Shown one piece after another: positions 43,253 to 51,634 of a stretch of 64,000 nucleotides of DNA. A program made the translations under genes and the position numbers. Below the pieces are notes generated by a model, which saw only the letters and a program-made list of their open reading frames with translations, made no database searches and had not been told where the DNA came from. This DNA comes from Streptomyces rubrogriseus (GTDB lineage Bacteria > Actinomycetota > Actinomycetes > Streptomycetales > Streptomycetaceae): contig NZ_CP116256.1 of assembly GCF_027947575.1 (NCBI RefSeq), positions 4,278,001 to 4,342,000 on the forward strand. Reading direction: 5' to 3'. Positions within the stretch are counted from its first letter, which is position 1. Each line of letters begins with the position of its first letter.

Positions 43253-43591
43253 ATGACAGCAGACGATTCGTACGGCCGACTCGACGACGACGACTACCCC
43301 GCCTACACCATGGGGCGGGCGGCCGAGATGCTCGGCACGACCCCCGCCTTCCTGCGGGCCATCGGGGAAGCCCGACTGATCACGCCGCTCCGCTCGGAGG
43401 GCGGCCACCGCCGCTACTCCCGCTACCAGTTGCGCATCGCAGCCCGCGCCCGCGAACTGGTCGACCAGGGCACCCCTGTCGAGGCGGCCTGCCGCATCAT
43501 CATCCTGGAAGACCAGCTTCAAGAAGCGCGGCGTATCAACGAGGAACTGCAGAGGCGCCCCGGCGGCTTGGTGGACAAGTCCGATGGCTGA
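43253..43591 (+). CDS. MerR family (BldC-like) transcriptional regulator
   Basis: 112 residues from ATG 43253, with AGAGAGGTGC upstream. The winged-helix DNA-binding domain is YTMGRAAEMLGTTPAFLRAI, then RLITPLRSEGGHRRYSRYQL. The C-terminal helix VEAACRIIILEDQLQEARRI is a probable dimerisation coiled coil. There is no effector domain, as in the short BldC-like members. It stands alone after a strong hairpin. Confidence 0.88.
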   Translation: MTADDSYGRLDDDDYPAYTMGRAAEMLGTTPAFLRAIGEARLITPLRSEGGHRRYSRYQLRIAARARELVDQGTPVEAACRIIILEDQLQEARRINEELQRRPGGLVDKSDG

Positions 43592-43699
43592 GGCCGCCTC
43601 TGCTCGCTGGTCCTGTGAGGGACCGGCTGTCAAGGCGGGAAGCCCTTGCCGTAACCGAAGAGGCAGCTGTCCGCACCGATGTGCCGGGCCCGGCTCAGG

Positions 43700-44089
43700 C
43701 TAGGACTCTCGCCTTCTCGCCGGAGCGATGCGGCTGTAGACGCGGAACCGGACGGCAGTGTCGTGGGGCGTGGGGCGCAGGTCGATGGCGACAGGGCCGG
43801 CGAAGATGTATCCCTGTTCGGCGGCGTGACGGCGCACTTGGGCGGCGAGGGCCGGTGCCACGGGCAGAGGGCTGGCCGCGATCAACCGGTGGGTCTTCGG
43901 GAGTAGCTCGATGACGAAGTCGTTGGGTGCCACGAGGCGTTGCCGGCCGACGATCAGGGTGTTGGCGTCACACTGCCGTAAAAGCGTGGTCAACGCTTCG
44001 CCCTGCTCTTGCCTGGACGGCAGCATGCAGCGCCACACACTCGTTGTCCACTGCTCCATGAGGCGTTCGCTAGTTCCGAGGAATCCCAT
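43700..44089 (-). CDS. DUF3662 (FhaA N-terminal-like) domain protein without FHA domain
   Basis: 129 residues from ATG 44089. The family start is visible (MGFLGTSERLMEQWTTSVWR), followed by EQGEALTTLLRQCDANTLIV, GRQRLVAPNDFVIELL and LAAQVRRHAAEQGYIFAGPV. In FhaA proteins this domain precedes a forkhead-associated domain; here it ends after the first domain, so it is a standalone copy or a truncated one. No strong ribosome-binding site was seen. Role unknown. Confidence 0.7.
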   Translation of the reverse strand: MGFLGTSERLMEQWTTSVWRCMLPSRQEQGEALTTLLRQCDANTLIVGRQRLVAPNDFVIELLPKTHRLIAASPLPVAPALAAQVRRHAAEQGYIFAGPVAIDLRPTPHDTAVRFRVYSRIAPARRRES

Positions 44090-44442
44090 CGAGGGCGCCT
44101 GCCCCACCGCGCCCTGAGCAGGCTCGCCCGTATGGGTGCACTTCGGTATGAGGTGTCCCGGCTGTTGTCGGCTGCTCGAGGGAGTGGGAAACCAGCGCTT
44201 GGGCTGAGAGTGGCTCTGCGAGTGGTACGCCAACCTTCCATGCGAAGCGTTACGACGTCCGTGTGACGCTGGCGTGCTGCGCGTGCTGCGCGTGCTGGAC
44301 GGGAGGGGAGGGCTGAGGCCGCGGATCGGAACACGCTTGAGTGCGGTTGGGTGTCGGTCGGTGGGGCGCCGCCGGGCGTGTGCCGCGCGATCAGGGCGTT
44401 GCGGAGATGCGCAGGCAGTTCGGCAACCGGGCCGGTCACAGG
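44090..44442. other. Intergenic, contains a 9-bp tandem repeat
   Basis: No recognisable gene. Three copies of a 9-base unit GCGTGCTGC (last copy one base different) lie at 44272-44298. Confidence 0.4.
44272..44298 (+). repeat. 9-bp tandem repeat, three copies
   Basis: GCGTGCTGC twice, then GCGTGCTGG. Too short to assign a function. Confidence 0.7.
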
Positions 44443-44916
44443 TCACGGCAGTCGCGCTGCCGGGTGCCCGCCGGGATCGTCGGCCAGCACGATGGCGGTT
44501 TTGACGCGTTTTCCCACCGGCTCGCGGCGGATCTCGAAGGTGCGGCACACGGCCATCACGATCTCCAGGCCGTGCTTGCCGACCCGGGGCGGGTCGGTCG
44601 CCTGGGGCATCGGCGGGCCCGGGTCACTGTCCCAGACGCTGATCTCCACGGCACCGTCGCTGATCTCCAGATCCAGCAGGCACGGTCCGGGCGCGTACTT
44701 GTGCGCGTTGGTCACCAGTTCACTGACCACCAGCTCCGCCAGGCCCATCGCGCGCTCCGACACCGGGAGCCCGTTCACGGCCTGTGCCCGGGCCATGAAA
44801 CGGCGGGTCATGTCCCGGGCTTCCCCGATCCGCTCTCCGCCCTCCAGCGCGACCGCGGACTGCAGAGGGCGGCCGGCCAGCGACTGATCCGCGTCTTCGT
44901 GCACCACTGGCCCCAT
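44443..44916 (-). CDS. RsbW-like ATP-binding protein (HATPase_c, anti-sigma kinase type)
   Basis: 157 residues. Bergerat fold motifs: N box ELVVSELVTNAHKYAPG, G1 box VWDSDPGPPMP, G2 box VGKHGLEIVMAVC, and the C-terminal strand GKRVKTAIVLAD. This is the common Streptomyces single-domain type that binds or phosphorylates partners such as STAS proteins. No partner gene is adjacent; a STAS protein is encoded at 8512. Confidence 0.88.
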   Translation of the reverse strand: MGPVVHEDADQSLAGRPLQSAVALEGGERIGEARDMTRRFMARAQAVNGLPVSERAMGLAELVVSELVTNAHKYAPGPCLLDLEISDGAVEISVWDSDPGPPMPQATDPPRVGKHGLEIVMAVCRTFEIRREPVGKRVKTAIVLADDPGGHPAARLP

Positions 44917-45030
44917 ACCGCCACCCTTGTCCTGAGCAATCCGGCTCGTGGACGCCCAACTGCCCTGAAACCCCTACTACATGCAACCCTCACGTCACAG
45001 TTGCATAAATCACTCAAGTGTGGCGCGTCG

Positions 45031-45190
45031 TCAGGTGGGAAACGTCGGTGGGGGGAGAGAGGGACGGGACGGGGCGATGCCAGCGCTGGCGGCGCAGGTG
45101 TCACGGGGGACATCGATTCCGACTTCCACCACCAGCCCGGGTCCCACCAGAATGTCGTCCACCTCATCCAGGCTGCCCCCATAGGCGCTT
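45031..45190 (-). pseudogene. C-terminal relic of an ATP-dependent DNA ligase gene, copy 1
   Basis: The minus strand reads LDEVDDILVGPGLVVEVGID, then VPRDT; after a frame change it reads RRQRWHRPVPSL and TDVSHLT. This matches the end of actinobacterial ATP-dependent ligases (LVVEV--DVARD--GRWRHP-RWHR-RPDLSP-DVPRL). It aligns with 50515-50680. The assignment is from motif memory. Confidence 0.45.
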
Positions 45191-45331
45191 GACGTCGGGG
45201 GTGTGTGTCCGTCAGATGGCAGGCGATCCCATGCTGTCTGCGACCCAGGGCTGTCGTCCGTCTGGGCGAGGGTCCACGTCTTCGGGGCGGCACCCCTTTA
45301 GAGTGGGTGGCAGCCGCCGAAGGGAGGCGCC

Positions 45332-45487
45332 ATGTCGGACGATCCGACGGGCCCGTTGGGTACGGCAATGCGGGAGGTCACGTTCCCGGACCAGTCTCGC
45401 GGGATCATCTTGGTGCGGGCGGGGACACCGCAGGACGAGGCCGAGGCAATGGCCGCCCGGGTGTGGGCCGCGATGCCGGAAGGCTGA
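45332..45487 (+). CDS. Small hypothetical protein (51 residues)
   Basis: ATG 45332 follows a strong site (GAAGGGAGGCGCC). The sequence begins MSDDPTGPLGTAMREVTFPD and ends EAEAMAARVWAAMPEG, with one beta-strand-like segment (RGIILVRAG) and an amphipathic helix. I do not recognise it. The good start signal and coherent composition support a real small gene. Confidence 0.5.
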   Translation: MSDDPTGPLGTAMREVTFPDQSRGIILVRAGTPQDEAEAMAARVWAAMPEG

Positions 45488-45909
45488 CCCGCATGAAGTC
45501 AGGTATCCCGTACTGACCTCTCGCGCCTTTGCTGAGCAGTCGGCCGTGAATCGGAACCAGCCGTACGGAGCCCGCACCGGTGTTGCGTGGCGCCATCGCG
45601 TCGATGGCCTGGGGAGGAGGCGCGGTGGCGGTCTCTGCAGCGAGGTCGAGCCACTCGGGGCGAGGGACGCCGCGCCGCGTTGTGCAGCATGGTGCGCCTG
45701 CTGGCTGTCCAGGAGAGGCTCGCCGAAGGCGGCCCGAGGGGACCTCGTCGGTCAGCCGACGTGCACGTCTTTCACTGACCCAGCGGCGGCAGGTCGCAGG
45801 CGCCCCCGCTGTCTCAGGGGCAGCACTCACCCCGTCTGGAGCTCCCGGTCCGGCGGTGGGAGCTTGACCTTCCGCAAGGCTGTCGCAGGCGTGCTTTTAG
45901 CATGATCGG
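45488..45909. other. Intergenic, nothing recognised
   Basis: No protein family, repeat or hairpin that I can support on either strand. Confidence 0.5.
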
Positions 45910-46678
45910 ATGGTTTTCGATGATGCCGATAGGAGCAGGCCGGCACGGGGAGTTGTGGAGGGGGAGGCTGTAGCCGGTCTCTCCGGCGGATCACGCCGTG
46001 GCGATGCCGAAGAGAACTCTCGTCCTGTTGCCGACCTGGCCGGGTGGGCGGCGGATCTGGTCGAGCCGGTCAAACCGAAGCTACGTGGCTGGCTCCACGC
46101 TGCGATGGTCCCGGCCTCGTTGAGTGCCGGCATCGTCCTGATCTGCCTGACCCGGACGCCGGCGACCTGGGCCTGCGCCGTGTACGCCGTGACTGCTTGG
46201 CTGCTGTTCGGAACAAGCGCCGTCTACCACCTGGGGACCGCTGGGCGAGGCGATTCTGCGGCGTTTCGACCACGCCAACATCTTTCTGATCATCGCGGGA
46301 ACCTGCACGCCGCTGGCCGTGCTCCTCCCTGCTGACCGGGAGGCCCTGCTGCTGTGGATCGTGTGGACGGGTGCGCTGGTCGGCATCGTCTTCCGTGTCC
46401 TGTGGGTCAGTGCTCCCCGCTGGTTGTACACCCCCTGCTACCTGGCCCTGGGATGGGCACCGGTGCGTTACCTGCCCGACTTCCTGCACACCGGCGGAGC
46501 CGCCGTAGTCATCCTGATAGTGGCCGGCGGTCTCCTCTACAGTGCGGGAGCGGTGGTGTACGCGGTCCAGCGCCCCAATCCCTCGCCCCGCTGGTTCGGC
46601 TTCCACGAGGTGTTCCACCTTCTGACCGTGGCAGCCTTCACCGCGCACTACATTGCCATCTCCCTCGCCGTCTACTGA
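45910..46678 (+). pseudogene. Hemolysin III (YqfA/TrhA) family membrane protein gene with a frameshift
   Basis: The first frame gives helices up to TWACAVYAVTAWLLFGTSAV, then YH. Near 46228 the reading shifts by one base and continues TWGPLGEAILRRFDHANIFL, IIAGTCTPLAVLLPADREAL and on to HEVFHLLTVAAFTAHYIAIS before the stop at 46678. The family motif YH--TW is damaged exactly at the shift, so a small deletion of about five bases is likely. Conserved Asp-His (RRFDHANIF) and HEVFH remain. The gene is otherwise complete, about 255 residues with seven helices. Confidence 0.75.
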
Positions 46679-46753
46679 CCGCAGCAGCAGGATTCACTAC
46701 GGCGTCACGGCGCTGCCGCCTCACTCGCGCACCGATCGGGCAAAGCGGCATGC

Positions 46754-46792
46754 GTTGAGGGCCCCGACCGGCACGCCGGTCGGGCCCTCAAC
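46754..46792. terminator. Bidirectional hairpin terminator
   Basis: GTTGAGGGCCC plus GACCGGC pairs with its complement, with one bulged C and a short loop. It lies between the convergent hemolysin III and SCO5918-family genes. Confidence 0.8.
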
Positions 46793-46827
46793 GCTGTTCC
46801 AGTGTCAGCGCGCGCCTGTCGCGTCGG

Positions 46828-47136
46828 TCAGGCGGACAGGGGAGCGCCGAGCATCGCGGAAGCCCGCTGCAACGGACTCTCGATCCGCGCGGGGGCGGCT
46901 CTAGGGAGGGTGCGGCAGGTGAAGCCCAGCAGGGCCATGGCCCTCAGGACTTCGCCGGCACTGAAGTCGCGGCGGTCCTGGCGGGTGATGACCTGGCCGA
47001 CCTGCTTGGCAGGGTAGTGACGCCGTCCGATGATCACGGACTCGCCGGTGACCGGTTCCGGCTTGACGCCCTTCATCGATTCCAGCACGCCGCCCTTGGT
47101 CAGGTCGAACGGGAAGCGGGCAATGACACAGCGCAT
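46828..47136 (-). CDS. SCO5918 family protein
   Basis: 102 residues: MRCVIARFPFDLTKGGVLES, then GESVIIGRRHYPAKQVGQVI, DRRDFSAGEVLRAMALLGFT. This matches a Streptomyces-specific family named after SCO5918 and found with a DEAD-box helicase and a cold-shock gene, as here. It follows the CBS-domain gene by about 50 bases. Function unknown, probably linked to RNA or cold adaptation. Confidence 0.85.
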   Translation of the reverse strand: MRCVIARFPFDLTKGGVLESMKGVKPEPVTGESVIIGRRHYPAKQVGQVITRQDRRDFSAGEVLRAMALLGFTCRTLPRAAPARIESPLQRASAMLGAPLSA

Positions 47137-47185
47137 GATGCCTCACAGGCAGAAGAGAAAACGGGGCCGACCGCCGTCCAGCGGT

Positions 47186-47590
47186 TCAGCGGGACAGAGC
47201 GAGGACGCCCAGGGCGCTACCGTGTTCGTCGACCACGGGCACCAGCCCGCGCCGCCCGAAAGGTACCGTGTCCTCGGCTTCTTCCCTCGTGGCCGACGGT
47301 GAGACGAAGGGCTCGCTGTCGTCGGTGATGTCACCCAGGCGGAGCCGGTCGGTGTATCCGGAGCTGTCCCGGACGGCGGTGAGCCGGGCCTGGGTGACCA
47401 GGCCGACGCACCGGGCATCTTCGTCGCACACGACCAGATGCTCGGCCCGGGCGGCGGCCATTACGGACAGCGCCACCTCGACGGTCATGTCGTACCAGAC
47501 CTGCGGCCCGGCGGCGTCCATGACGTCGACCACCGTGCCGTGCCATGGGCGAGCTCTTACGGAGCGATCCTGCAACTGTCCTGGCGTCAA
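47186..47590 (-). CDS. CBS domain-containing protein
   Basis: 134 residues with two CBS motifs: VVDVMDAAGPQVWYDMTVEV with AEHLVVCDEDARCVGLVTQA, and LGDITDDSEPFVSPSATREE with LVPVVDEHGSALGVLALS. CBS pairs usually bind adenine nucleotides. It lies between the helicase and the SCO5918-family gene on the same strand, so it may tune this cold-stress group. Confidence 0.88.
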   Translation of the reverse strand: MTPGQLQDRSVRARPWHGTVVDVMDAAGPQVWYDMTVEVALSVMAAARAEHLVVCDEDARCVGLVTQARLTAVRDSSGYTDRLRLGDITDDSEPFVSPSATREEAEDTVPFGRRGLVPVVDEHGSALGVLALSR

Positions 47591-47636
47591 AGGGTGCCTC
47601 CTGTGCAGACGGGCGGGGTTTCTGATCAGGACGGTT

Positions 47637-49133
47637 CTAGGCGGCCGTACCGGCAGTGGACTGGGGTGCGGGGGTACGCCGGGTCGCCGGGGCGGGGCGG
47701 CGTCGGCCGCGGGAGGTGGCGCCGCGCTTCCTGGGGCGTTCGGTCACCGGGGCGGTGATGACGACCGGGATGCCGGTCGGGGCCTGGGCTCCGGTGATCC
47801 GGCTAAGGGCCTCGTCGCCCGAGCTGACCTGGGTGGGCTGCGGCCGGATCCCGGCGTCCGACATGAGGCGGACCATGCCGCGGCGCTGGCTCGGGGTGAC
47901 GAGCGTGACGACGCTCCCGGACTCGCCGGCGCGGGCCGTGCGGCCGCCCCGGTGGAGGTAGTCCTTGTGGTCGGTCGGCGGGTCGACGTTGACGACGAGG
48001 TCGAGGTTGTCGACGTGGATACCGCGCGCCGCGACGTTGGTCGCCACCAGCACGGTGACGTGTCCGGTCTTGAACTGCGCCAGGGTGCGGGTGCGCTGCG
48101 GCTGGGACTTGCCGCCGTGCAGGGCGGCGGCCCGTACCCCGCTGTTGAGCAGGTCCTGGGTCAGCCTGTCGACGGCGTGCTTGGTGTCGAGGAACATGAT
48201 GACGCGGCCGTCGCGCGCGGCGATCTCGGTGGTGACCGCGTGCTTGTCCGCGGCGTGGACGTGGAGTACGTGGTGCTCCATCGTCGTGACGGCGCCGGCC
48301 GAGGGGTCGACGGAGTGCACGACGGGATCGGTCAGGTAGCGGCGTACGAGCAGGTCGACGTTGCGGTCGAGGGTGGCGGAGAACAGCATGCGCTGGCCCT
48401 CGGGGCGGACCTGGTCGAGCAGAGCGGTGACCTGCGGCATGAAGCCCATGTCGGCCATCTGGTCGGCCTCGTCGAGGACAGTGATGGACACTTGGTTCAG
48501 TCGGCAGTCGCCGCGGTCGATGAGGTCCTTGAGGCGTCCCGGAGTGGCGACGACGACCTCGGCGCCGCCGCGCAGCGCGCTCGCCTGCCTGCCGATCGAC
48601 ATCCCGCCCACGACCGTGGCCAGCCGCAGCTTCACAGAGCGGGCGTACGGGGCGAGCGCGTCGGTGACCTGCTGCGCCAGCTCACGAGTCGGTACGAGGA
48701 CCAGCCCCAGCGGCTGACGGGGCTCGGCCCGCCGTCCGGCCGTGCGGGCCAGCAGGGCCAGCCCGAAGGCGAGGGTCTTTCCGGAGCCGGTGCGCCCGCG
48801 GCCGAGGACGTCTCGGCCGGCGAGGGAGTTCGGCAGGGTCGCGGCCTGGATCGGGAACGGTACGGTGACGCCGACCGAGCCGAGCGCGGCCAGCAGCTCA
48901 CCGGGCATGTCGAGATCGGCGAAGCCCTCCACGGCCGGGAGCGCGGGAGTGATCGTCCGAGGGGGAGCGAACTCCCCCTGGACGGCGGCGGGCCGGCGGC
49001 CGTAACCGCCTGAGCGGCTGGGTCCGGCCGACCGGCGCGGCGCCGGCGAACCGAAGCGGCTGCCGCCCTTTCCGGAGTCGGCACTGCCATTACGGGCGCG
49101 GGCGAAGCGGTCGTTTGTGCGTGTGCGGTTCAT
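47637..49133 (-). CDS. DEAD-box RNA helicase
   Basis: ATG 49133 with GAGGAAGG upstream; 498 residues. Motifs in order: Q motif FADLDMPGELLAALGSVGVT with PFPIQAATLP, motif I GRTGSGKT, Ia VPTRELAQQ, Ib TPGRLKDL, II VLDEADQM, III FSATLD, then in the second domain ATNVAARGIHVD (V) and YLHRGGRTARAGE (VI). Both ends are basic and low in complexity, for RNA binding. It lies directly downstream of a cold-shock protein gene. Probably unwinds RNA at low temperature. Confidence 0.95.
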   Translation of the reverse strand: MNRTRTNDRFARARNGSADSGKGGSRFGSPAPRRSAGPSRSGGYGRRPAAVQGEFAPPRTITPALPAVEGFADLDMPGELLAALGSVGVTVPFPIQAATLPNSLAGRDVLGRGRTGSGKTLAFGLALLARTAGRRAEPRQPLGLVLVPTRELAQQVTDALAPYARSVKLRLATVVGGMSIGRQASALRGGAEVVVATPGRLKDLIDRGDCRLNQVSITVLDEADQMADMGFMPQVTALLDQVRPEGQRMLFSATLDRNVDLLVRRYLTDPVVHSVDPSAGAVTTMEHHVLHVHAADKHAVTTEIAARDGRVIMFLDTKHAVDRLTQDLLNSGVRAAALHGGKSQPQRTRTLAQFKTGHVTVLVATNVAARGIHVDNLDLVVNVDPPTDHKDYLHRGGRTARAGESGSVVTLVTPSQRRGMVRLMSDAGIRPQPTQVSSGDEALSRITGAQAPTGIPVVITAPVTERPRKRGATSRGRRRPAPATRRTPAPQSTAGTAA

Positions 49134-49410
49134 GCGGAACCTTCCTCGATGCGGCACATATCAAGGAATTCCCGAAGCAATGAGCAGCACGGAGAACCGC
49201 AAGAATGGACCGGTGGGCCTTGAAAGCGAATCTGGCCAACAGAAAAACTGTGCGGGCGCAGGCGCTGGAAGGATTGGGTGCGCTATGGGCTCGATATTTG
49301 AAGCGCCCACTGCGCTGTAGCTGTGAAGGGATGCGTCTGCACCCTCGAAGGGCGTTCCGCCAACGATGTCCGGGGTGTCGTCCACGGGAGAAATCACTGC
49401 GGAAAACGCA

Positions 49411-49454
49411 TGTAGCTGGGGCCCGCACCCCGAGGGATGCGGGCCCCAGCTACA
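49411..49454. terminator. Strong hairpin terminator after the cold-shock gene
   Basis: Perfect 17-base inverted repeat beginning TGTAGCTGGGGCCCGCA with a 10-base loop, 19 bases past the cold-shock stop codon. It limits readthrough into the helicase gene. Confidence 0.88.
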
Positions 49455-49472
49455 AGTGTGTGACAGTCAGCG

Positions 49473-49676
49473 TCAGGCGGGAACGATGTTCTCGGCCGTC
49501 GGGCCCTTCTGGCCCTGCGCGATGTCGAAGCTCACCTTCTGGCCCTCGAGCAGCTCGCGGAAGCCCTGGGCGGCGATGTTCGAGTAGTGGGCGAACACGT
49601 CAGCGCCGCCACCGTCCTGCTCGATGAAGCCGAAGCCCTTTTCCGCGTTGAACCACTTCACGGTACCAGCAGCCAT
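49473..49676 (-). CDS. Cold-shock protein (CspA family)
   Basis: 67 residues, the standard length. RNP1 is KGFGFIEQ and RNP2 is VFAHYSNI; the start is [20 protein letters not shown]. It binds single-stranded RNA or DNA as a chaperone. A long upstream region with an AT-richer character (49677-49960) probably forms the regulatory 5' leader usual for cold-shock genes. Confidence 0.95.
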   Translation of the reverse strand: MAAGTVKWFNAEKGFGFIEQDGGGADVFAHYSNIAAQGFRELLEGQKVSFDIAQGQKGPTAENIVPA

Positions 49677-50504
49677 GTCATTTCTCCTTTGGGGCAATGC
49701 ATACGGGATCCGCATCCTGCGAACCTCGTGTCGCCGCGATGATCGCCCCGCCCGGAAAAGACCGGAGATACAAGAGTGCTTCCAGGGGCACAGGACCCGA
49801 CCGGAGCACTTGAAGTTTCGGGAACCACAACTGCAACTGGCAACGACACTAGCACGCCTCGGCAGCGACTGTGCGATGAAGAACGACACCCTGCTTATTG
49901 CGGCAGAGAATCTATCCGCATGCTCCGATGAAAACTCTAACCGCGCGCACAGATATTGACCCACCGTGCGACGCCAAATCTTCGCGTGCCGCTTTTGCGT
50001 GATCCGGTCCCCCGCCTCGCTCTCCGCTACCGCACGGGTCGCACCGCCACGGGGCCAGACAGGCCCGGCTCCACCTACGACGCGCTCGCCGCCCCCGCCC
50101 CCGCCTCCCGACACCACCGCCCTGCGCCGCCTGCTGCGCCTGTCCGTACGGCTGTGGTGGCACCCCTACTGGGAGAGCGCCCCCTCGATACCGGCGGCGG
50201 GTTCCGAGTTGCGCCAGCTGGTTCGTGCCCGGGGAGCCGTCCGGGCCGCTTGACCCGGCGCCTCGGTCGACCAGGAGCACAGGGTTGCGACAAGGGTTGC
50301 GCCTGGCTGTTGCGCGACCCGTTGGACCGTCTCCTCGTTCGCGCTGGTCACCACACGATTTCACCGTGGTCGACCGCTGACATCCCCGTTGCGGCCGCTC
50401 GGCCATGTCCTCTGGCTGAAGTGAGGGAGCAAGGAACGGGCGGCACGGCCGCGGCCGGGGATCGGTGTTCGTTCAGCCGGTTGCGCGTCGGCCCGGGACT
50501 GCCG
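49677..50504. other. Leader of the cold-shock gene, then no clear gene
   Basis: 49677-49960 is lower in GC than its surroundings and is a candidate long 5' leader and promoter. From 49960 on I recognise no complete gene. On the plus strand 50110-50253 encodes [20 protein letters not shown], a protein-like scrap without a start. Confidence 0.4.
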
Positions 50505-50514
50505 CGCCGTGCCG

Positions 50515-50680
50515 CCTCACCGGGACAGTGGCGTGAGGCGGGGAAGGTTCGCGGGGGAGAGGTCGGGGCGGGCGCGGTGCCAGCGTGCGGGGTGGCGTCA
50601 CCGGACGGAAGCGTTCCGGGCGACGTCGACTCCGCCTTCCACCACCAGTTCGGATTCCATCAGTGCGACTGAACCGGCGG
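50515..50680 (-). pseudogene. C-terminal relic of an ATP-dependent DNA ligase gene, copy 2
   Basis: The minus strand reads LMESELVVEGGVDVARNASV, then Arg and TGA (50598-50600), then in the same frame RHPARWHRARPDLSPANLPR. The family end has a Trp where the TGA stands, so a single TGG to TGA change is likely. It aligns with 45031-45190. The N-terminal part is gone. Confidence 0.5.
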
Positions 50681-50745
50681 CAAGTCTGATGCGGAGGACG
50701 GTGCATGCGAGCCGTGGTGAGCCCCGGGGGCGTCTGTGGGGCGGG

Positions 50746-51235
50746 TCAGCGGGAGGCGCAGACGGCTTGAGTGTGGAGGTGTTCCAGGGCGTGTAGGACG
50801 ACGGTGTGGCAGTGCCATGACAGCCAGCGGCCGACGTCGGTTCCCGTCTGCTGCGGCGCGGCGAGCTGAGCCCAGGTGAAGTCGGCCAGGCGGCGTCAGC
50901 ACGTGGCCCTTGCCGTTGGTCAGCGGGATGCTGTGGGCGGCTCTGCTGCCTGTCTGCAGGATGGCGTGGCGGGACGCCTCGTCGACGACGGCTGCGGTTC
51001 CTACCTCCCGCACGGTCACCTGCTGGCGGGTCGAGGCCGCCCGCGCGCACGAGGTGGTGGGGGCGTCGACGAAGGCGAAGTAGTCGGTGAAGTACTTGTT
51101 CAGGCCGGTGTGCCGGGCCAGGTGGAGCCGACCGCTTTCCGCGAGCTGAACGTTGCCCATGGAAGTCTGTGTGATCGTCAGCACCCGGTGGAGGGCTGCC
51201 TTGAGCACGGCTCCCTGGTTCTTGCGTGAGCTCAC
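50746..51235 (-). pseudogene. GAF domain protein gene with a frameshift
   Basis: GTG 51235 is a possible start. The frame reads VLKAALHRVLTITQTSMGNV, then QLAESGRLHLARHTGLNKYF, DAPTTSCARAASTRQQVTVR and SIPLTNGKGHVL, a GAF domain of the kind common in Streptomyces. Near 50895 coding shifts to another frame with RLADFTWAQLAAPQQTGTDV, then GRWLSWHCHTVVLHALEHLH and the stop at 50746. The expected joining segment is missing, so a small deletion broke it. Confidence 0.6.
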
Positions 51236-51634
51236 CTCCAGGCGGAGCCCTGGCAGCCGGGGCGGGCTGGAACGGGCCGGCCGGGAAACCACGACGCAGG
51301 GCAACGGTGTCTGGTTGCTGCAGCCGATGCAACAGCCGCAGCCGAAGTGGCTGCTTGGTGCGGCAGTGGTCGCGGGCGGTGAATGCAAGGTCGTCGGCCT
51401 CGGCTCGGCCTGTGGGCTGCACGGCCTCTCGGCGCCGGTACGCTCGGCCGAACGGAAATCAGGATCATCAGCCGGACTCACAGGGCCGGTTGCCGCGTTC
51501 ACCTTCTTCTCATCGGCGGTTCACCGGCCTCGTTGAGACTGACTGGTGGCCGGGTGGGGGTCGCCATTCGTCAGGGGGAGCCGGCCAGTGTTGCCGCGGC
51601 CGCCCGATCCCTGCATGGGCACGGGAAGTGAGAC
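51236..51634. other. Intergenic, nothing recognised
   Basis: About 400 bases between the GAF relic and the sialidase gene, with no supportable gene. The sialidase promoter should lie here. Confidence 0.5.

Noticed and set aside
45910..46335. Separate short gene at the 5' half of the hemolysin III locus
   Set aside because: Its last 20 residues are out of frame; together with 46229-46678 it makes one damaged hemolysin III gene.
47268..49013. 581-codon plus-strand open frame across the helicase gene
   Set aside because: Antisense shadow of the DEAD-box helicase.
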